A stretch of DNA of 64,000 nt from Terribium retamae (lineage in GTDB: Bacteria > Pseudomonadota > Alphaproteobacteria > Rhizobiales > Rhizobiaceae): assembly GCF_022347545.1 (NCBI RefSeq), contig NZ_JAKREW010000011.1, positions 88,181-152,180 on the forward strand, given 5' to 3'. Positions 1 through 9,172 of the stretch are shown here, one piece after another. The translations under genes were made by a program, and so were the position numbers. Within the stretch, counting starts at the first letter, position 1, and every line of letters starts with the position of its first letter. The notes below the pieces were generated by a model. It was given only the letters and a program-made list of their open reading frames with translations. It was not told the DNA's origin and made no database searches.

Positions 1-1031
1 ATCATCGGTTCATTAGAAAAACACATGCCTGGACGAAGCGGTGTTTTGTTGCCGCGGACGATGTAAGGCTCCTCGTGAATTTCCAATCCCAGCCCATGCC
101 CTGCTCTGTGCGGGAGTCCCGGCAGCCGATAGTCAGGACCTAGGCGATGGCGTGAAAGCACGGATCGCGCGGCATCATCGAGGCTTTGGCACTCTGCGCC
201 GATCTGCGCTGCATCGAATACCGCCTGTTGGGCTTCGCGTTCAGCCCGCCAGATACGCGCGTACTCCGCATTCGGTTCTTCCATCACATAGCTGCGCGTC
301 AGATCGGAATGGTAGCCGTCGATGCGTGTGCCGGTGTCGACCAGGATGGCCTGGCCCTTTTCCAGGATCTGGTCACCGTCGGCGCCATGCGGGAGTGATG
401 TGGCGACGCCGAAGGACACGATGCAGAAGGTTGAGCCTCGCACCGCGCCCAATGCACGGTGTTGTTCATCGATGTAGCGCACCACTTCCGAGGCTCGGAT
501 CCCCGGCTTCATAATAGCATGTGCGCGTTTGTGCACCTCGAGCGTCAGTTCCATCGCGTAGCGGATCAGCGCGATTTCCGAAGGCGACTTGCAGAGCCGA
601 AGGTCACGGATCAGCCGAGTGCCGTCGACCAGCCGTTCAGCACCCAGGTGCCGGACAAGCGCATGGTATATGAAGAGCGGCAAGGCGTCGTCGAGCGCGA
701 TGCTGCCCCTGAGGCCTGCGAGCGTTGCGACAAGCGCCGCCGGGCTTTCCTCCTCCTCCCAGGTCGCGATATCGGCGGCCAGGTGCGGCAGTGTCTCCAC
801 CCGGCTGCGCTCAAAGGCTGGAACGATGTAGGTAAGCGCAGTCGGCGTCACCAGCGCGCCAAGCATGCGCTCGCTCTGATGCCAGACCAGACCGGTGAAA
901 TAGCGAAGGCTCTCGGTGGAGCCGAGCAGGACCGCAGCGATGCCATCTGCCTCCATTTTTTCCCGCAGCCTTTGAAGTCGGTCACGTCTTTCGGCATCGG
1001 TGATCGCCGCTGGACGGTCTGAAAGAGACAT
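1..1031 (-). CDS. hypZ: M24 family metallopeptidase (Xaa-Pro peptidase-like), 3' end cut
   Basis: Open frame of 343 codons from an ATG preceded by GGAGCAAAC and running off the left edge, so the C-terminus is missing. The N-terminal 150 residues look like a creatinase/prolidase N-domain. The pita-bread fold follows with metal ligands in VDTGTR, HSDLTRS, HRAGHGLGLEIHEEP and the final visible FSNEP. M24 enzymes cleave X-Pro bonds or hydrolyse creatine-like substrates. As the last visible gene of the hydroxyproline operon it may release proline or hydroxyproline from peptides; that is inference. The symbol follows the Sinorhizobium meliloti hyp naming as I remember it. Family assignment is secure, substrate is not. 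Confidence 0.85.
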   Translation of the reverse strand, partial: MSLSDRPAAITDAERRDRLQRLREKMEADGIAAVLLGSTESLRYFTGLVWHQSERMLGALVTPTALTYIVPAFERSRVETLPHLAADIATWEEEESPAALVATLAGLRGSIALDDALPLFIYHALVRHLGAERLVDGTRLIRDLRLCKSPSEIALIRYAMELTLEVHKRAHAIMKPGIRASEVVRYIDEQHRALGAVRGSTFCIVSFGVATSLPHGADGDQILEKGQAILVDTGTRIDGYHSDLTRSYVMEEPNAEYARIWRAEREAQQAVFDAAQIGAECQSLDDAARSVLSRHRLGPDYRLPGLPHRAGHGLGLEIHEEPYIVRGNKTPLRPGMCFSNEPM

Positions 1032-1107
1032 GTTTGCTCCGGTATTTGGTAACGGCAGGAGCAGCAACTTACCTCGCGATCCCAGCCGCAGTCGTAGTGG
1101 CAGCGCG

Positions 1108-2139
1108 TTAGGCTTTCTTCGGCCAGGTATCCGCAAGCCGGTACCCTTCCGGCCAGGGATCGTCGGGATCGAGCATGTGCTGGTGCGTGCCGGTGATCCA
1201 GGCACGGCCCGAGATTTCCGGCAGCACTGCCGGGCGGCCGCCCACGGTCGTGGTGCCAACGATACGGCCCGTGAAAGTCGAGCCGATCACCGAAACCGCC
1301 GTCAAACGATCTTCCAGCCCCATTTGACCGCGCGCATGCAGGACAGCCATGCGCGCCGACGAGGCAGTTCCCGTCGGCGAGCGGTCGACCTTGCCGGGCT
1401 GGATCGCCACGGCGGCACCGGCCCGCAAGCCCTCAGGAGTACGCTCGACAGGGCCCGCGAACAGGCAGAACGAGAAATGTCTCCAGTCCGGGTTTTCCGG
1501 ATGGTTGAACCCGAGAGCGGCATTGGCCGCATTGGTGATGCGCACGCCGAGCCGCGCAATATCGAGCGTTTCATCGGGCTTGAGGGCAAAGCCCATCGCC
1601 GCCGCATCGACGATGACGAACGAGTCGCCGCCATAGGCAGTGTCGACGGTGAGTGTGCCGAGCCCTTCAACCTCGAGCTTGGCATCGAGACGGTCGGCAA
1701 AGCTTGGCAGGTTGCGCACGAAGATGCGCTCGGCCTTGCCGTTGCGGCATTCCGCCCGCACGCGTACCAGCCCGCCCGGCGCTTCCAGCGTGATCTCCGT
1801 CACCGGCTCCTGCATCGGCAGGATGCCGCTGTCCAACAGCACGGTCGAAACGCAGATCGAGTTCGAACCGGACATGGGCGGCGTGTCTTCCGGCTCCATG
1901 ATGATGAAGGCTGCATCCGCCTCCGGATGCTTCGGCGGTACCAGCAGATTGACGTGCCGGAACACGCCACCGCGCGGCTCGTTGAGCACGAAATTGCGCA
2001 AGGTGTTGTCACGGGCGATCCAGCGGCTCTGTTCCCAGATGGTGTCGCCCGGCGGCGGCGTGACCCCACCGACGATGACATCGCCCACCTCGCCTTCGGC
2101 ATGTGCCGAAATCACATGGATGGTTTTCGAACTGCGCAT
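1108..2139 (-). CDS. hypY: proline racemase superfamily protein with Ser/Thr catalytic pair
   Basis: A 343-residue member of the proline racemase/hydroxyproline epimerase fold. The start is the ATG with AGGAG six bases upstream; the longer frame has no such site. Classical racemases and 4-hydroxyproline epimerases use two cysteines, and trans-3-hydroxyproline dehydratases use Cys/Thr. Here the first position reads PMSGSNSIC (Ser) and the second [13 protein letters not shown] (Thr), so neither catalytic thiol is present. It lies 10 bases after the aconitase X gene, which suggests a role in 3-hydroxyproline metabolism, as a dehydratase or an epimerase feeding aconitase X. Family certain; reaction unknown. 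Confidence 0.8.
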   Translation of the reverse strand: MRSSKTIHVISAHAEGEVGDVIVGGVTPPPGDTIWEQSRWIARDNTLRNFVLNEPRGGVFRHVNLLVPPKHPEADAAFIIMEPEDTPPMSGSNSICVSTVLLDSGILPMQEPVTEITLEAPGGLVRVRAECRNGKAERIFVRNLPSFADRLDAKLEVEGLGTLTVDTAYGGDSFVIVDAAAMGFALKPDETLDIARLGVRITNAANAALGFNHPENPDWRHFSFCLFAGPVERTPEGLRAGAAVAIQPGKVDRSPTGTASSARMAVLHARGQMGLEDRLTAVSVIGSTFTGRIVGTTTVGGRPAVLPEISGRAWITGTHQHMLDPDDPWPEGYRLADTWPKKA

Positions 2140-2149
2140 CGCAAACTCC

Positions 2150-3841
2150 TCAGGAAAGCCAGGCAGGCAGGCGCACCGGCACACGCCCGGTGAGTGCAGC
2201 GGTCACGCAATCGGCAAGGCTGCCGAGGCGCACGGCACGGCCGGACAGACCTGGCCCGTAATGTGCGTATTTGCCGGAATTGGTCATCACGGCGCGTGTA
2301 CGCGTCGGGAACACCGGCTCCGAGATCGAGCACCAGCACAGGTCCGGCACCACCTGCACGCCGCTTTGTTCCAACCGCGCTAGCGTGCCGTCGGCGCGAG
2401 CATCAGCGATGACTGCGTTGCCGGCGGTGACGATTATCGCCGCGTTAGGATGACGCTTGCGTCCGTCCAGCACAGCCGCCAGCGCGCGGCATTCCTGCAG
2501 CGAGGCATGTGGGCTGCCTATGGCTATGAGTTCGACCTCTTCCGGTCCCGAATTGAGGTTTTTCCACCCAGCGGCAAGGTCATCGTGCGTGATGACGGCA
2601 TGGTCGGCATCGGCCGCATCCGCACCATCGGCTTCGGGCGTCACCCCTTCGACATGAAGCATCGGCGCGGCTGAGGTGGTTCCAAACGCTGCGCACAGTG
2701 CCTTGAGATCGTCGCGCGACGGCTGGGCTTCAGCAAGGCCGCGCAGCAGCGGAATGCGGTCCGGCGCCGCATGGCCGGCGAGATAGCCGAGCAGCGGCCA
2801 GAACGCATCGTCGACGCCAGCCGGAACCTCTACCTCGATGATGCGCCGGGCCTTGCGGTGTTCGTCGAGATAGACTCCTGAAAACGGGGCACGCCCCGTC
2901 AGGGCAATGCACAAATCGAGGAAATCGGGGTGCTTTGCTGTGCGGGCACCAAGCACGGAATTGGCGAAGATCACCGCATTGGACTCCGCCCAGGCGATGG
3001 GCTCGCCGCTTTTCGGCGCACTGTCGAGCAGATAGGGAGAGCAAGTGAAAGTCGGCCGGCACCCCATGCGCACATAAGCATCCGCAAGGCGCGCGGCAGG
3101 ATCGCCGAAACCGTGCGCGACACCTTGTGTCTGCCAGTTGGCGCGATCCACCGAAATGGCGTTCATCGTCGTCGGAACCCGGACCTGGGCACCAAGCTCC
3201 GCCATCTTTTCGGCGAAGGTCAGATTTGCGGGACTGGCATAGATACAGCCATCGATATGCGCTTGTGTCACATCCACCAGACTGCGCGCGCCTTGCTGCA
3301 CGGCCATGGCGCAGATGATGCGCATGGCCTGCTGCACCGCGATGCCATCGCGCCCATCCATCATGGCACGATCGGCCTCTGTCAGGTCGAGCGCACTGCT
3401 GGCCGGCGGGCTGACCGATAGCCTCAGGCCATCGGCCTCGATTGCCTTCTCGCTTATCTGCACGGTCGTGGCCTTGGCCAGCGCGGCAAAGGCACCCGGC
3501 TCAAGACGCAGAACAGGCAACGGTTTACCGAAGAGTTCCGAGGCGATCAGTGCCCCGAGGGTCAGCACGTCCTCGGCTTCCGAAAAGATCAGCGCCGCCG
3601 GCGCGCGCCCGTTCAGTACGAGGTCCAGCAGCACACCGGATCCGGTGCAGGAACCGCGGCTCGACGGCATCATCAGGACAGCGCCGGTCAGGCAGCTCCC
3701 ATGCAGCGGATGGTGCACGTCGATCACACGAGCGGTAGCGGGATCAACCCCACCCCAAAAACTCAACGCTTCCTGTGTTGCGATAACAGTGCCTTGCGCC
3801 GTGCCGGCGAGAATCGACCGGGCGGGAGAAGTCTCGCTCAC
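2150..3841 (-). CDS. hypX: aconitase X, probable cis-3-hydroxy-L-proline dehydratase
   Basis: A 563-residue aconitase X with both parts on one chain. The swivel domain is N-terminal (about residues 1-140, with HPLHGSC and [10 protein letters not shown]). The large catalytic domain follows ([20 protein letters not shown], then [10 protein letters not shown]). Characterised aconitase X enzymes of this kind dehydrate cis-3-hydroxy-L-proline to delta1-pyrroline-2-carboxylate. Translation begins at a GTG whose last two bases and the next A form the TGA of the upstream epimerase gene (GTGA overlap), so the two are translationally coupled. The reductase for its product is encoded at 10812. Confidence 0.85.
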   Translation of the reverse strand: MSETSPARSILAGTAQGTVIATQEALSFWGGVDPATARVIDVHHPLHGSCLTGAVLMMPSSRGSCTGSGVLLDLVLNGRAPAALIFSEAEDVLTLGALIASELFGKPLPVLRLEPGAFAALAKATTVQISEKAIEADGLRLSVSPPASSALDLTEADRAMMDGRDGIAVQQAMRIICAMAVQQGARSLVDVTQAHIDGCIYASPANLTFAEKMAELGAQVRVPTTMNAISVDRANWQTQGVAHGFGDPAARLADAYVRMGCRPTFTCSPYLLDSAPKSGEPIAWAESNAVIFANSVLGARTAKHPDFLDLCIALTGRAPFSGVYLDEHRKARRIIEVEVPAGVDDAFWPLLGYLAGHAAPDRIPLLRGLAEAQPSRDDLKALCAAFGTTSAAPMLHVEGVTPEADGADAADADHAVITHDDLAAGWKNLNSGPEEVELIAIGSPHASLQECRALAAVLDGRKRHPNAAIIVTAGNAVIADARADGTLARLEQSGVQVVPDLCWCSISEPVFPTRTRAVMTNSGKYAHYGPGLSGRAVRLGSLADCVTAALTGRVPVRLPAWLS

Positions 3842-4839
3842 TTGACGACAAAACCGTGCGCGAAGGGATCGCGATCGTCGATAAAGATGGTGTTGATACC
3901 GGTCATTCGCGCCCAGCCCGCGATCGAGGGAATGATCGCGTCGCGATCCGCTACCTGTGTCGCAGCCTCGACGCGGCCGTTGAACAGCGAACCGATGATC
4001 GATTCATGCACGAATTCATCGCCGACTTTCAGCTTGCCCTTGGCAGCAAGCTGCGCCATGCGCGCCGAGGTGCCAGTTCCACAAGGCGAACGATCGATAG
4101 CCTTCTCGCCATAGAACACTGCATTGCGGGCATGAGCGCCATCCTGCGTCGGCTTGCCGGTCCATTGGATGTGGCTGAGGCCCTTGATCTCGGGATGCAA
4201 CGGGTGGACGAACTCGTATTTCGCATTGAGGGCTGCGCGCAGCTTCGGCGACCAGCCGACAAGTTCGCCGGCCGTATGGTCGGCCATGTCGCGGAAATTC
4301 TTTTGCGGCTCGACGATGGCGTAGAAATTGCCGCCATAGGCAACGTCGACGACGATCTCGCCGAGGCCTTCGACCTCAGCGGTCAGACCCTCGGCGTAGA
4401 GAAACCCCGGGACGTTGGTGAGGCGCACCTCCTCCACGAAACGGCCTTCCTGGCGATAGGTGATGTCGACCTTGCCGGCAGGAGCGTCGATGGAAAGCTT
4501 GCCCGGTTCGCGCGGTGTGATCAGGCCGTTCTCGATACCCATGGTGATGGTACCGATGGTGCCGTGGCCGCACATCGGCAGGCAGCCGGAGGTCTCGATG
4601 AACAGCACCGCGACATCGCAGTCGGGGCGTGTCGGCGGATAGAGGATCGAACCCGACATCATGTCGTGCCCGCGCGGCTCAAACATCAGTCCGGTGCGGA
4701 TCCAGTCGAAGTCGCGCAGGAAATGCGCCCGCTTTTCCAGCATGTTCGCGCCTTCGAGTCGCGGCCCGCCGCCAGAGACGAGGCGAACCGGGTTTCCGCA
4801 GGTGTGTCCGTCGATGCAAGAGAAAGTGTGGGTTGCCAT
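3838..4839 (-). CDS. hypRE: 4-hydroxyproline 2-epimerase
   Basis: A 333-residue proline-racemase-fold enzyme with both catalytic cysteines present: MCGHGTIG near residue 90 and [14 protein letters not shown] near residue 250. The length fits the 4-hydroxyproline 2-epimerases, which interconvert trans-4-hydroxy-L-proline and cis-4-hydroxy-D-proline and open the pathway to 2-oxoglutarate. The ATG start (MATHTF) is chosen over an in-frame TTG 18 bases upstream because homologues begin close to this point. It sits between the FAD dehydrogenase that consumes its product and aconitase X, with the latter start overlapping its stop. Confidence 0.9.
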   Translation of the reverse strand: MATHTFSCIDGHTCGNPVRLVSGGGPRLEGANMLEKRAHFLRDFDWIRTGLMFEPRGHDMMSGSILYPPTRPDCDVAVLFIETSGCLPMCGHGTIGTITMGIENGLITPREPGKLSIDAPAGKVDITYRQEGRFVEEVRLTNVPGFLYAEGLTAEVEGLGEIVVDVAYGGNFYAIVEPQKNFRDMADHTAGELVGWSPKLRAALNAKYEFVHPLHPEIKGLSHIQWTGKPTQDGAHARNAVFYGEKAIDRSPCGTGTSARMAQLAAKGKLKVGDEFVHESIIGSLFNGRVEAATQVADRDAIIPSIAGWARMTGINTIFIDDRDPFAHGFVVK

Positions 4840-4853
4840 GGGCCGGGACCTAG

Positions 4854-6101
4854 TCAAAAGCGTTGCGGCGAGAAGGATGTAATGTCGATGGCGGACGGTT
4901 GTCCGGTCAAGAGATCGGCAACGATACGTGCTGTACCAGCCGACTGGGTCAAGCCAAGATGGCCATGACCGAAGGCGTGGACGATATGCGGCGTTGCCTG
5001 CGCACTACCGATAGCCGGCAGGCTGTCCGGCAGCGAGGGCCGGAAACCCATCCACTGCACGCCGCCGTGAGGCTTCAGGCCGGGCAGAAACGCTTGCGCC
5101 TTCTTCAGCATCGCTTCCGAACGACGGAAATTCGGCGGCAGTTTCAAGCCTCCAAGCTCCACCGCGCCGCCGACGCGGATGCCGGTGGACAGGCGGGTGA
5201 CGACGAAACCATGTCCGCCGAAAGTCACCTGCGTGCGCAGGTCGAAAGCGTCCTGAGGCAGAGTGGTGTTGTAGCCACGCTCGGTTTCCAGCGGAATGGT
5301 CTCACCGATGGTCCTGGCGATCCTGTGTGAAAAGGCGCCGGCCGCAAGCACAACCTTGCGTGCTCGCCGCACGGCGCCATCGGCAGCAATGATCTCCACA
5401 CCACCCTCAACGGAACGCAGCGCAGTGATTTCGGCACGCTCGACCGTGCCGCCCCGGGTGATGAAATGTTCGGCCAGCGCAAGCGTGTAAAGCCGCGGGT
5501 CGGCGATAGAGTACCAGCCCGGCGTGAAGGTGCCGTGGGTGAAACGCGATGCAAGACCAGGCTGGATTTCCTCGATCTCGGCCTTGTTGAGATGGTGGAA
5601 CTCGATGCCGTGTTCCTCCCGTGCCGTCCAGCCGGGTAGCGAAGCCTTGAACTCCGCCTCGCCTTCATAGACCTGGAGGTTGCCTTCCTTGCGCAGCATC
5701 GGCAGTGTTCCGGTCTGCTGCAGGAAAGGTTCAAGCTCGGCCTTCGACAGGTCCATCAGCGCGGTCTGGGCGGCGGTGGAGTGAGCCACATGCTTGGGCG
5801 AACAGGCGCGCCAGAAGCGGAACATCCAGGGCGCGATCTGGACGGCATAGGCAGGCGGTACCGACAAAGGCCCGAGCGGATCGAGCAACCATTTTGGTGC
5901 TTTCTTCAGGATGCCCGGCGAGGCAAGCGGAAGAATATCAGTGAAAGCGAAAGCGCCCGCATTGCCGGCGGAGGCACCCGCGGCCGGGCCTTCGCGATCC
6001 AAAACCGTGACATTCAGCCCGCGCGCTTGCGTGGCGATCGCCGCCGAAAGCCCGACGACCCCTGCCCCGATGACGATGACGTCGAGCTGCTTTCCCATCA
6101 T
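4854..6101 (-). CDS. hypO: FAD-dependent D-amino-acid (cis-4-hydroxy-D-proline) dehydrogenase
   Basis: A DadA/DAO-family flavoprotein of about 415 residues. The N-terminal Rossmann segment VIVIGAGVVGLSAA begins at residue 8, and the C-terminal part has GHGHLGLTQSAGTARIVADL, typical of the family. It should oxidise cis-4-hydroxy-D-proline to delta1-pyrroline-4-hydroxy-2-carboxylate and pass electrons to the respiratory chain. Two consecutive ATG codons (6101 and 6098) follow GAGAG and either could start translation; an in-frame TTG at 6122 is less likely. The N-terminus overlaps or abuts the stop of the ABC ATPase gene. Substrate is inferred from the neighbours. Confidence 0.85.
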   Translation of the reverse strand: MMGKQLDVIVIGAGVVGLSAAIATQARGLNVTVLDREGPAAGASAGNAGAFAFTDILPLASPGILKKAPKWLLDPLGPLSVPPAYAVQIAPWMFRFWRACSPKHVAHSTAAQTALMDLSKAELEPFLQQTGTLPMLRKEGNLQVYEGEAEFKASLPGWTAREEHGIEFHHLNKAEIEEIQPGLASRFTHGTFTPGWYSIADPRLYTLALAEHFITRGGTVERAEITALRSVEGGVEIIAADGAVRRARKVVLAAGAFSHRIARTIGETIPLETERGYNTTLPQDAFDLRTQVTFGGHGFVVTRLSTGIRVGGAVELGGLKLPPNFRRSEAMLKKAQAFLPGLKPHGGVQWMGFRPSLPDSLPAIGSAQATPHIVHAFGHGHLGLTQSAGTARIVADLLTGQPSAIDITSFSPQRF

Positions 6102-6105
6102 GCTC

Positions 6106-6828
6106 TCAATGCGTTGCCGCAAGGAACTTCTTCGTCTCGGTATGTTGCGGCGCGTCGAATAGCTGCTCCGGCGGCGCGATTTCGGCCATGATCCCCTGGT
6201 GGAAGAAGGCGACGCGGTCGGAAACCTCGCGAGCGAACTTCATTTCGTGGGTCACGCAGATCATCGTCATGCCTTCCGAAGCAAGCATCCTCAGCGTGTC
6301 CAGAACTTCGCCAACCAGCATCGGGTCAAGTGCCGAGGTTACTTCGTCAAACAGCATATAAGTCGGAGACATCGCGAGCGCACGCGCTATCGCCATGCGC
6401 TGCTGCTGGCCGCCCGACATGCGGTTCGGGTAGACGCCGAGCTTCTCCGCGAGGCCGACATGGGTCAACTGCTTGACTGCGATTTCTTCGGCCTTCTCCT
6501 TGGACAGGCCAAGGACCTTGCGTGGCGCCAGCATCACGTTCTCCAGCACGGTCAGATGCGGGAATGCATTCCATTGCTGGAAGACGATGCCTACCTTCTG
6601 GCGTAGCTTGTTGAGGTCGGTGCCCTTGGCGTGAACATCGGTGCCGTCGATGACCACCCTGCCCGACGCAATCGTCTCGAGCCCGTTGATGCAGGTGAGC
6701 AGTGTCGACTTGCCCGAGCCCGAGCCGCCGATGATGGTGACGACCTCACCTTTCTTGACGGTCAGGTCGATGCCTTTCAGGACCTCCAGAGGTCCGAAGG
6801 ATTTGTGGACGTTTTCGATCTCAATCAT
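6106..6828 (-). CDS. hypQ: polar amino-acid ABC transporter ATPase
   Basis: A 240-residue ATPase of the GlnQ/HisP type. Walker A GGSGSGKST, Q-loop FQQWNAFPHL, signature MSGGQQQRMAIARAL, Walker B YMLFDEVTSALDP and switch CVTHEM are all present, so it should be active. The true start is the ATG of MIEIENVHKSFG; the 24 codons before it in the open frame lie inside the permease gene. The start codon overlaps the permease stop by eight bases (ATGATTGA). It energises the hydroxyproline importer encoded by the three preceding genes. Confidence 0.92.
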   Translation of the reverse strand: MIEIENVHKSFGPLEVLKGIDLTVKKGEVVTIIGGSGSGKSTLLTCINGLETIASGRVVIDGTDVHAKGTDLNKLRQKVGIVFQQWNAFPHLTVLENVMLAPRKVLGLSKEKAEEIAVKQLTHVGLAEKLGVYPNRMSGGQQQRMAIARALAMSPTYMLFDEVTSALDPMLVGEVLDTLRMLASEGMTMICVTHEMKFAREVSDRVAFFHQGIMAEIAPPEQLFDAPQHTETKKFLAATH

Positions 6829-7474
6829 TAGGTGACCAGCGTTCTTCGAGATACCTGCCGAAGCGAGCGATGGGCAGGCTGATGACGAAATAAATGGCAC
6901 CGCACAGAAGCAGGATGAACAAAGGCTCCTGCAGCCGGGTAACCAGGATCTGCGAAGCGCGCAGCAGTTCGATGAGGCCGAGCCACAGCACCAGCGCGGA
7001 ATCCTTCATCACGCCAAGCGTCAGGCCGATCCACGACGGCAACGACACACGAATGGCGAGCGGTGCCACGATGTAGCGCATATCCTGCCACCAGCTCATG
7101 CCGAGTGAGCGAGCAGCGCGGCGTGTGTTGACCGGCACGGAGTCGATGCCGCCACGAACGATCTCGGTGCAGTAGGCTGCCGTATAGAGCGACAGCACCA
7201 CGCAAGACGTCGTGAACGGAGGCCAGCCCATCTTGGCGATGGACTGCAAGGCGTTGCCCAGCACGAGCTGGATCAGCAACGGAACCGAACGGAAGATATC
7301 CAGAGCGAAGGTCAGCGGAGCCGACCAATAGGGTCCGAACTGGAAGCGGATGATACCGAACAGGATGCCGAGGACCGTGCCGGCGGCCACCGAAACCGCC
7401 GTGACGGCAAGCGTCATGCCGGCGCCTTGGGCCAGGAAGGCGAGATCACTCCAGGTAAGAGCTGTGCTGAACAT
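6821..7474 (-). CDS. hypP: polar amino-acid ABC transporter permease
   Basis: A 217-residue HisM/GlnP-type permease with about five hydrophobic segments. The EAA-loop region reads RRAARSLGMSWWQDMRYIVAPLA. The start is the ATG of MFSTALTW, ten bases downstream of the stop of the other permease; the additional 12 codons upstream belong to the intergenic region. Together with the permease encoded at 7485 it forms the heterodimeric channel of the hydroxyproline importer. Specificity comes from context, not from the permease itself. Confidence 0.88.
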   Translation of the reverse strand: MFSTALTWSDLAFLAQGAGMTLAVTAVSVAAGTVLGILFGIIRFQFGPYWSAPLTFALDIFRSVPLLIQLVLGNALQSIAKMGWPPFTTSCVVLSLYTAAYCTEIVRGGIDSVPVNTRRAARSLGMSWWQDMRYIVAPLAIRVSLPSWIGLTLGVMKDSALVLWLGLIELLRASQILVTRLQEPLFILLLCGAIYFVISLPIARFGRYLEERWSPND

Positions 7475-7484
7475 CCTACACGCC

Positions 7485-8150
7485 TCAGTACCGGAACATG
7501 CGCGCGGCAAGCAGGCGCGCAGCCAGCGTGACCACCTTCGCGATGACGTAATAGATCACCGCCGCAAGCGCGAAGAACTCGAACGTGCGGAACGAGCGGG
7601 CGTTGAGTTCCTGCGTGACGCCTGCTAGATCGGAGTTCATGCTGACGGTTACGCCTAGCGACGTCATCAGGATCGCCCAGACCATCTGGTTGGTGGCCGG
7701 CAGGAAGGCGATGCGCAGCATCTGCGGCAAAACGATGTAGCGGAACGCCTGCAGCGAGCTCATGCCCAGCGAGCGGCCTGCGCGCGTCTGCGTATCGGGA
7801 ATGGCCTTGAGCGCGCCGCGGAAATTTTCCGCCAGATAGCCGGCATTGTTGAAGGCAATGCCCGCGAGGAGCGCCGTGAAAGGACTGAGATGGATGCCGA
7901 AATTGCCTAGTCCAAAATGCGCCATGTAGATCTGGAAAAGCGCCGGCGTATTGCGCGCCACCTCCACCCAGGCGGTGGCGATGCCGGAAAGGGCACGGTT
8001 GCCTGAAAGCCTGAACAAGGTGAGCGCGATGGCCAGGGCTAGCCCTATCGCCATCGACAGAAGCGCAATTTCCAAGGTGACCAGAGCGCCGTCGAGCATC
8101 TGCGGCAATGCCCTGAACGCCTGGTTCCAGTGGAAGGTGTAGCTGAACAT
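7485..8150 (-). CDS. hypN: polar amino-acid ABC transporter permease
   Basis: A 221-residue inner-membrane permease of the histidine/glutamine transporter family. The cytoplasmic loop motif is QTRAGRSLGMSSLQAFRYIV. It starts at the ATG of MFSYTFHWNQAF, with AGGCG about ten bases upstream. It is the partner of the permease encoded immediately downstream and resembles it in length and loop motif. It follows the periplasmic binding-protein gene by 68 bases in the same direction. Confidence 0.88.
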   Translation of the reverse strand: MFSYTFHWNQAFRALPQMLDGALVTLEIALLSMAIGLALAIALTLFRLSGNRALSGIATAWVEVARNTPALFQIYMAHFGLGNFGIHLSPFTALLAGIAFNNAGYLAENFRGALKAIPDTQTRAGRSLGMSSLQAFRYIVLPQMLRIAFLPATNQMVWAILMTSLGVTVSMNSDLAGVTQELNARSFRTFEFFALAAVIYYVIAKVVTLAARLLAARMFRY

Positions 8151-8218
8151 CGCCGCTTCGCCTTTTCGGAAGATCGGCGGCACGAGAGCTAGTCCGCGCC
8201 GCCCGGGAAACGGTCAGA

Positions 8219-9025
8219 TCAACGGTAGACGCCGTTCACCGACAAAGACGGCAGATCGCCCCCAACCCACTTCTTGTAGAGTTCGGCATAGCGGCCAGTG
8301 CGAACCTGCTGGTTGATGAACAGGTTCAGGTAATTGATCAGGCCGTATTCTTCGCGGTTGGTGAAAAGCGAGACATAATCGATGTCATACGGCGCCTTGC
8401 CGACCACCGAAATGCCTGGGAACTTGCCCGTCTTCACATTGGCCTGCGCAACCGTGGAGGTGGAGACCGTGGCGTCGATCTGACCCTGGCTCAGCGCCAG
8501 GAAGACGTCGGCCTGGGTCTGGTAGGGACGGAATTCGCCGGCACCCCATTCCTTGACCGACTTTTCGAGCGCGATGGCTTCGAACGTGCCGGCGGTGGCG
8601 CCTACCGTCTTGCCCTTCATATCTTCGAAGGACTTGACGCCCGACTTGTCGTTGGCGGTTACCGCCATTTCAAAGGCAAAATAAGGAACGGTCATGCCCA
8701 CGGTCTTGGCACGCTCCAGCGTGTCGGAAGTCGAAGCCACACCGACATCGACGCGACCGGACATCAAAGCTGGAATGCGCTCGGGGAAAGGTGTTTCCAC
8801 GATCTCGGCCGTAACCCCGAGTGCCTTGGCGAGATCGTTGCAATAATCGACGTCGAAGCCGATCGGGTTGTTGCTCGCGTCACGCGCGCCCATGGGCGGA
8901 AAATCCAGCACCACGGCGCAGCGCAGGGTGCCGGAAGCGATGATGTCGTCGAGCTTGTCGGCGAGGGCCTGACTGCTCAGCGCGGTTGCGGTCATGAGCC
9001 CGAAGGCGAGGACCGAGATCTTCAT
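8219..9025 (-). CDS. hypM: polar amino-acid ABC transporter substrate-binding protein
   Basis: A 268-residue periplasmic binding protein. Residues 1-22 form a Sec signal peptide ending ALSSQALA. The mature part has the family-3 layout LRCAVVLDFPPMG, IGFDVDYCNDLAKALG, RIPALMSGRVDVGVAS and the inter-lobe segment KGKTVGATAGTFE. The aspartate in VDYCNDLA and the arginine of PERIP are where amino-acid-binding homologues contact the ligand backbone. A strong GGGAGAG site precedes the ATG. It is the first gene of the minus-strand hydroxyproline operon; hydroxyproline as ligand is inferred from the enzymes behind it. Confidence 0.88.
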   Translation of the reverse strand: MKISVLAFGLMTATALSSQALADKLDDIIASGTLRCAVVLDFPPMGARDASNNPIGFDVDYCNDLAKALGVTAEIVETPFPERIPALMSGRVDVGVASTSDTLERAKTVGMTVPYFAFEMAVTANDKSGVKSFEDMKGKTVGATAGTFEAIALEKSVKEWGAGEFRPYQTQADVFLALSQGQIDATVSTSTVAQANVKTGKFPGISVVGKAPYDIDYVSLFTNREEYGLINYLNLFINQQVRTGRYAELYKKWVGGDLPSLSVNGVYR

Positions 9026-9104
9026 GTTTTGCTCTCTCCCTGAGTGTTGCCGGTCGGTTGACCGCGCGCACTATTTCGTGTCGCCGCGAACAAATCAATC
9101 AGAA

Positions 9105-9119
9105 AATACAATTTGTATT
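9105..9119. promoter_or_regulatory. 15-bp inverted repeat upstream of the hydroxyproline importer
   Basis: AATACAATTTGTATT is a perfect inverted repeat around a central T, 80 bases before the binding-protein start and 53 bases after the aldehyde dehydrogenase stop. An AT-rich stretch with GTATAC (9126-9131) lies on the importer-distal side. Position and symmetry suit a transcription-factor site at the operon promoter. The core TTTGTAT recurs at 10750-10756 in front of the plus-strand reductase gene. Confidence 0.5.
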
Positions 9120-9172
9120 CAGAAAGTATACGGATTGAATATTCCCGGCCACTCAGGAGCGTCGCCCGCTCC

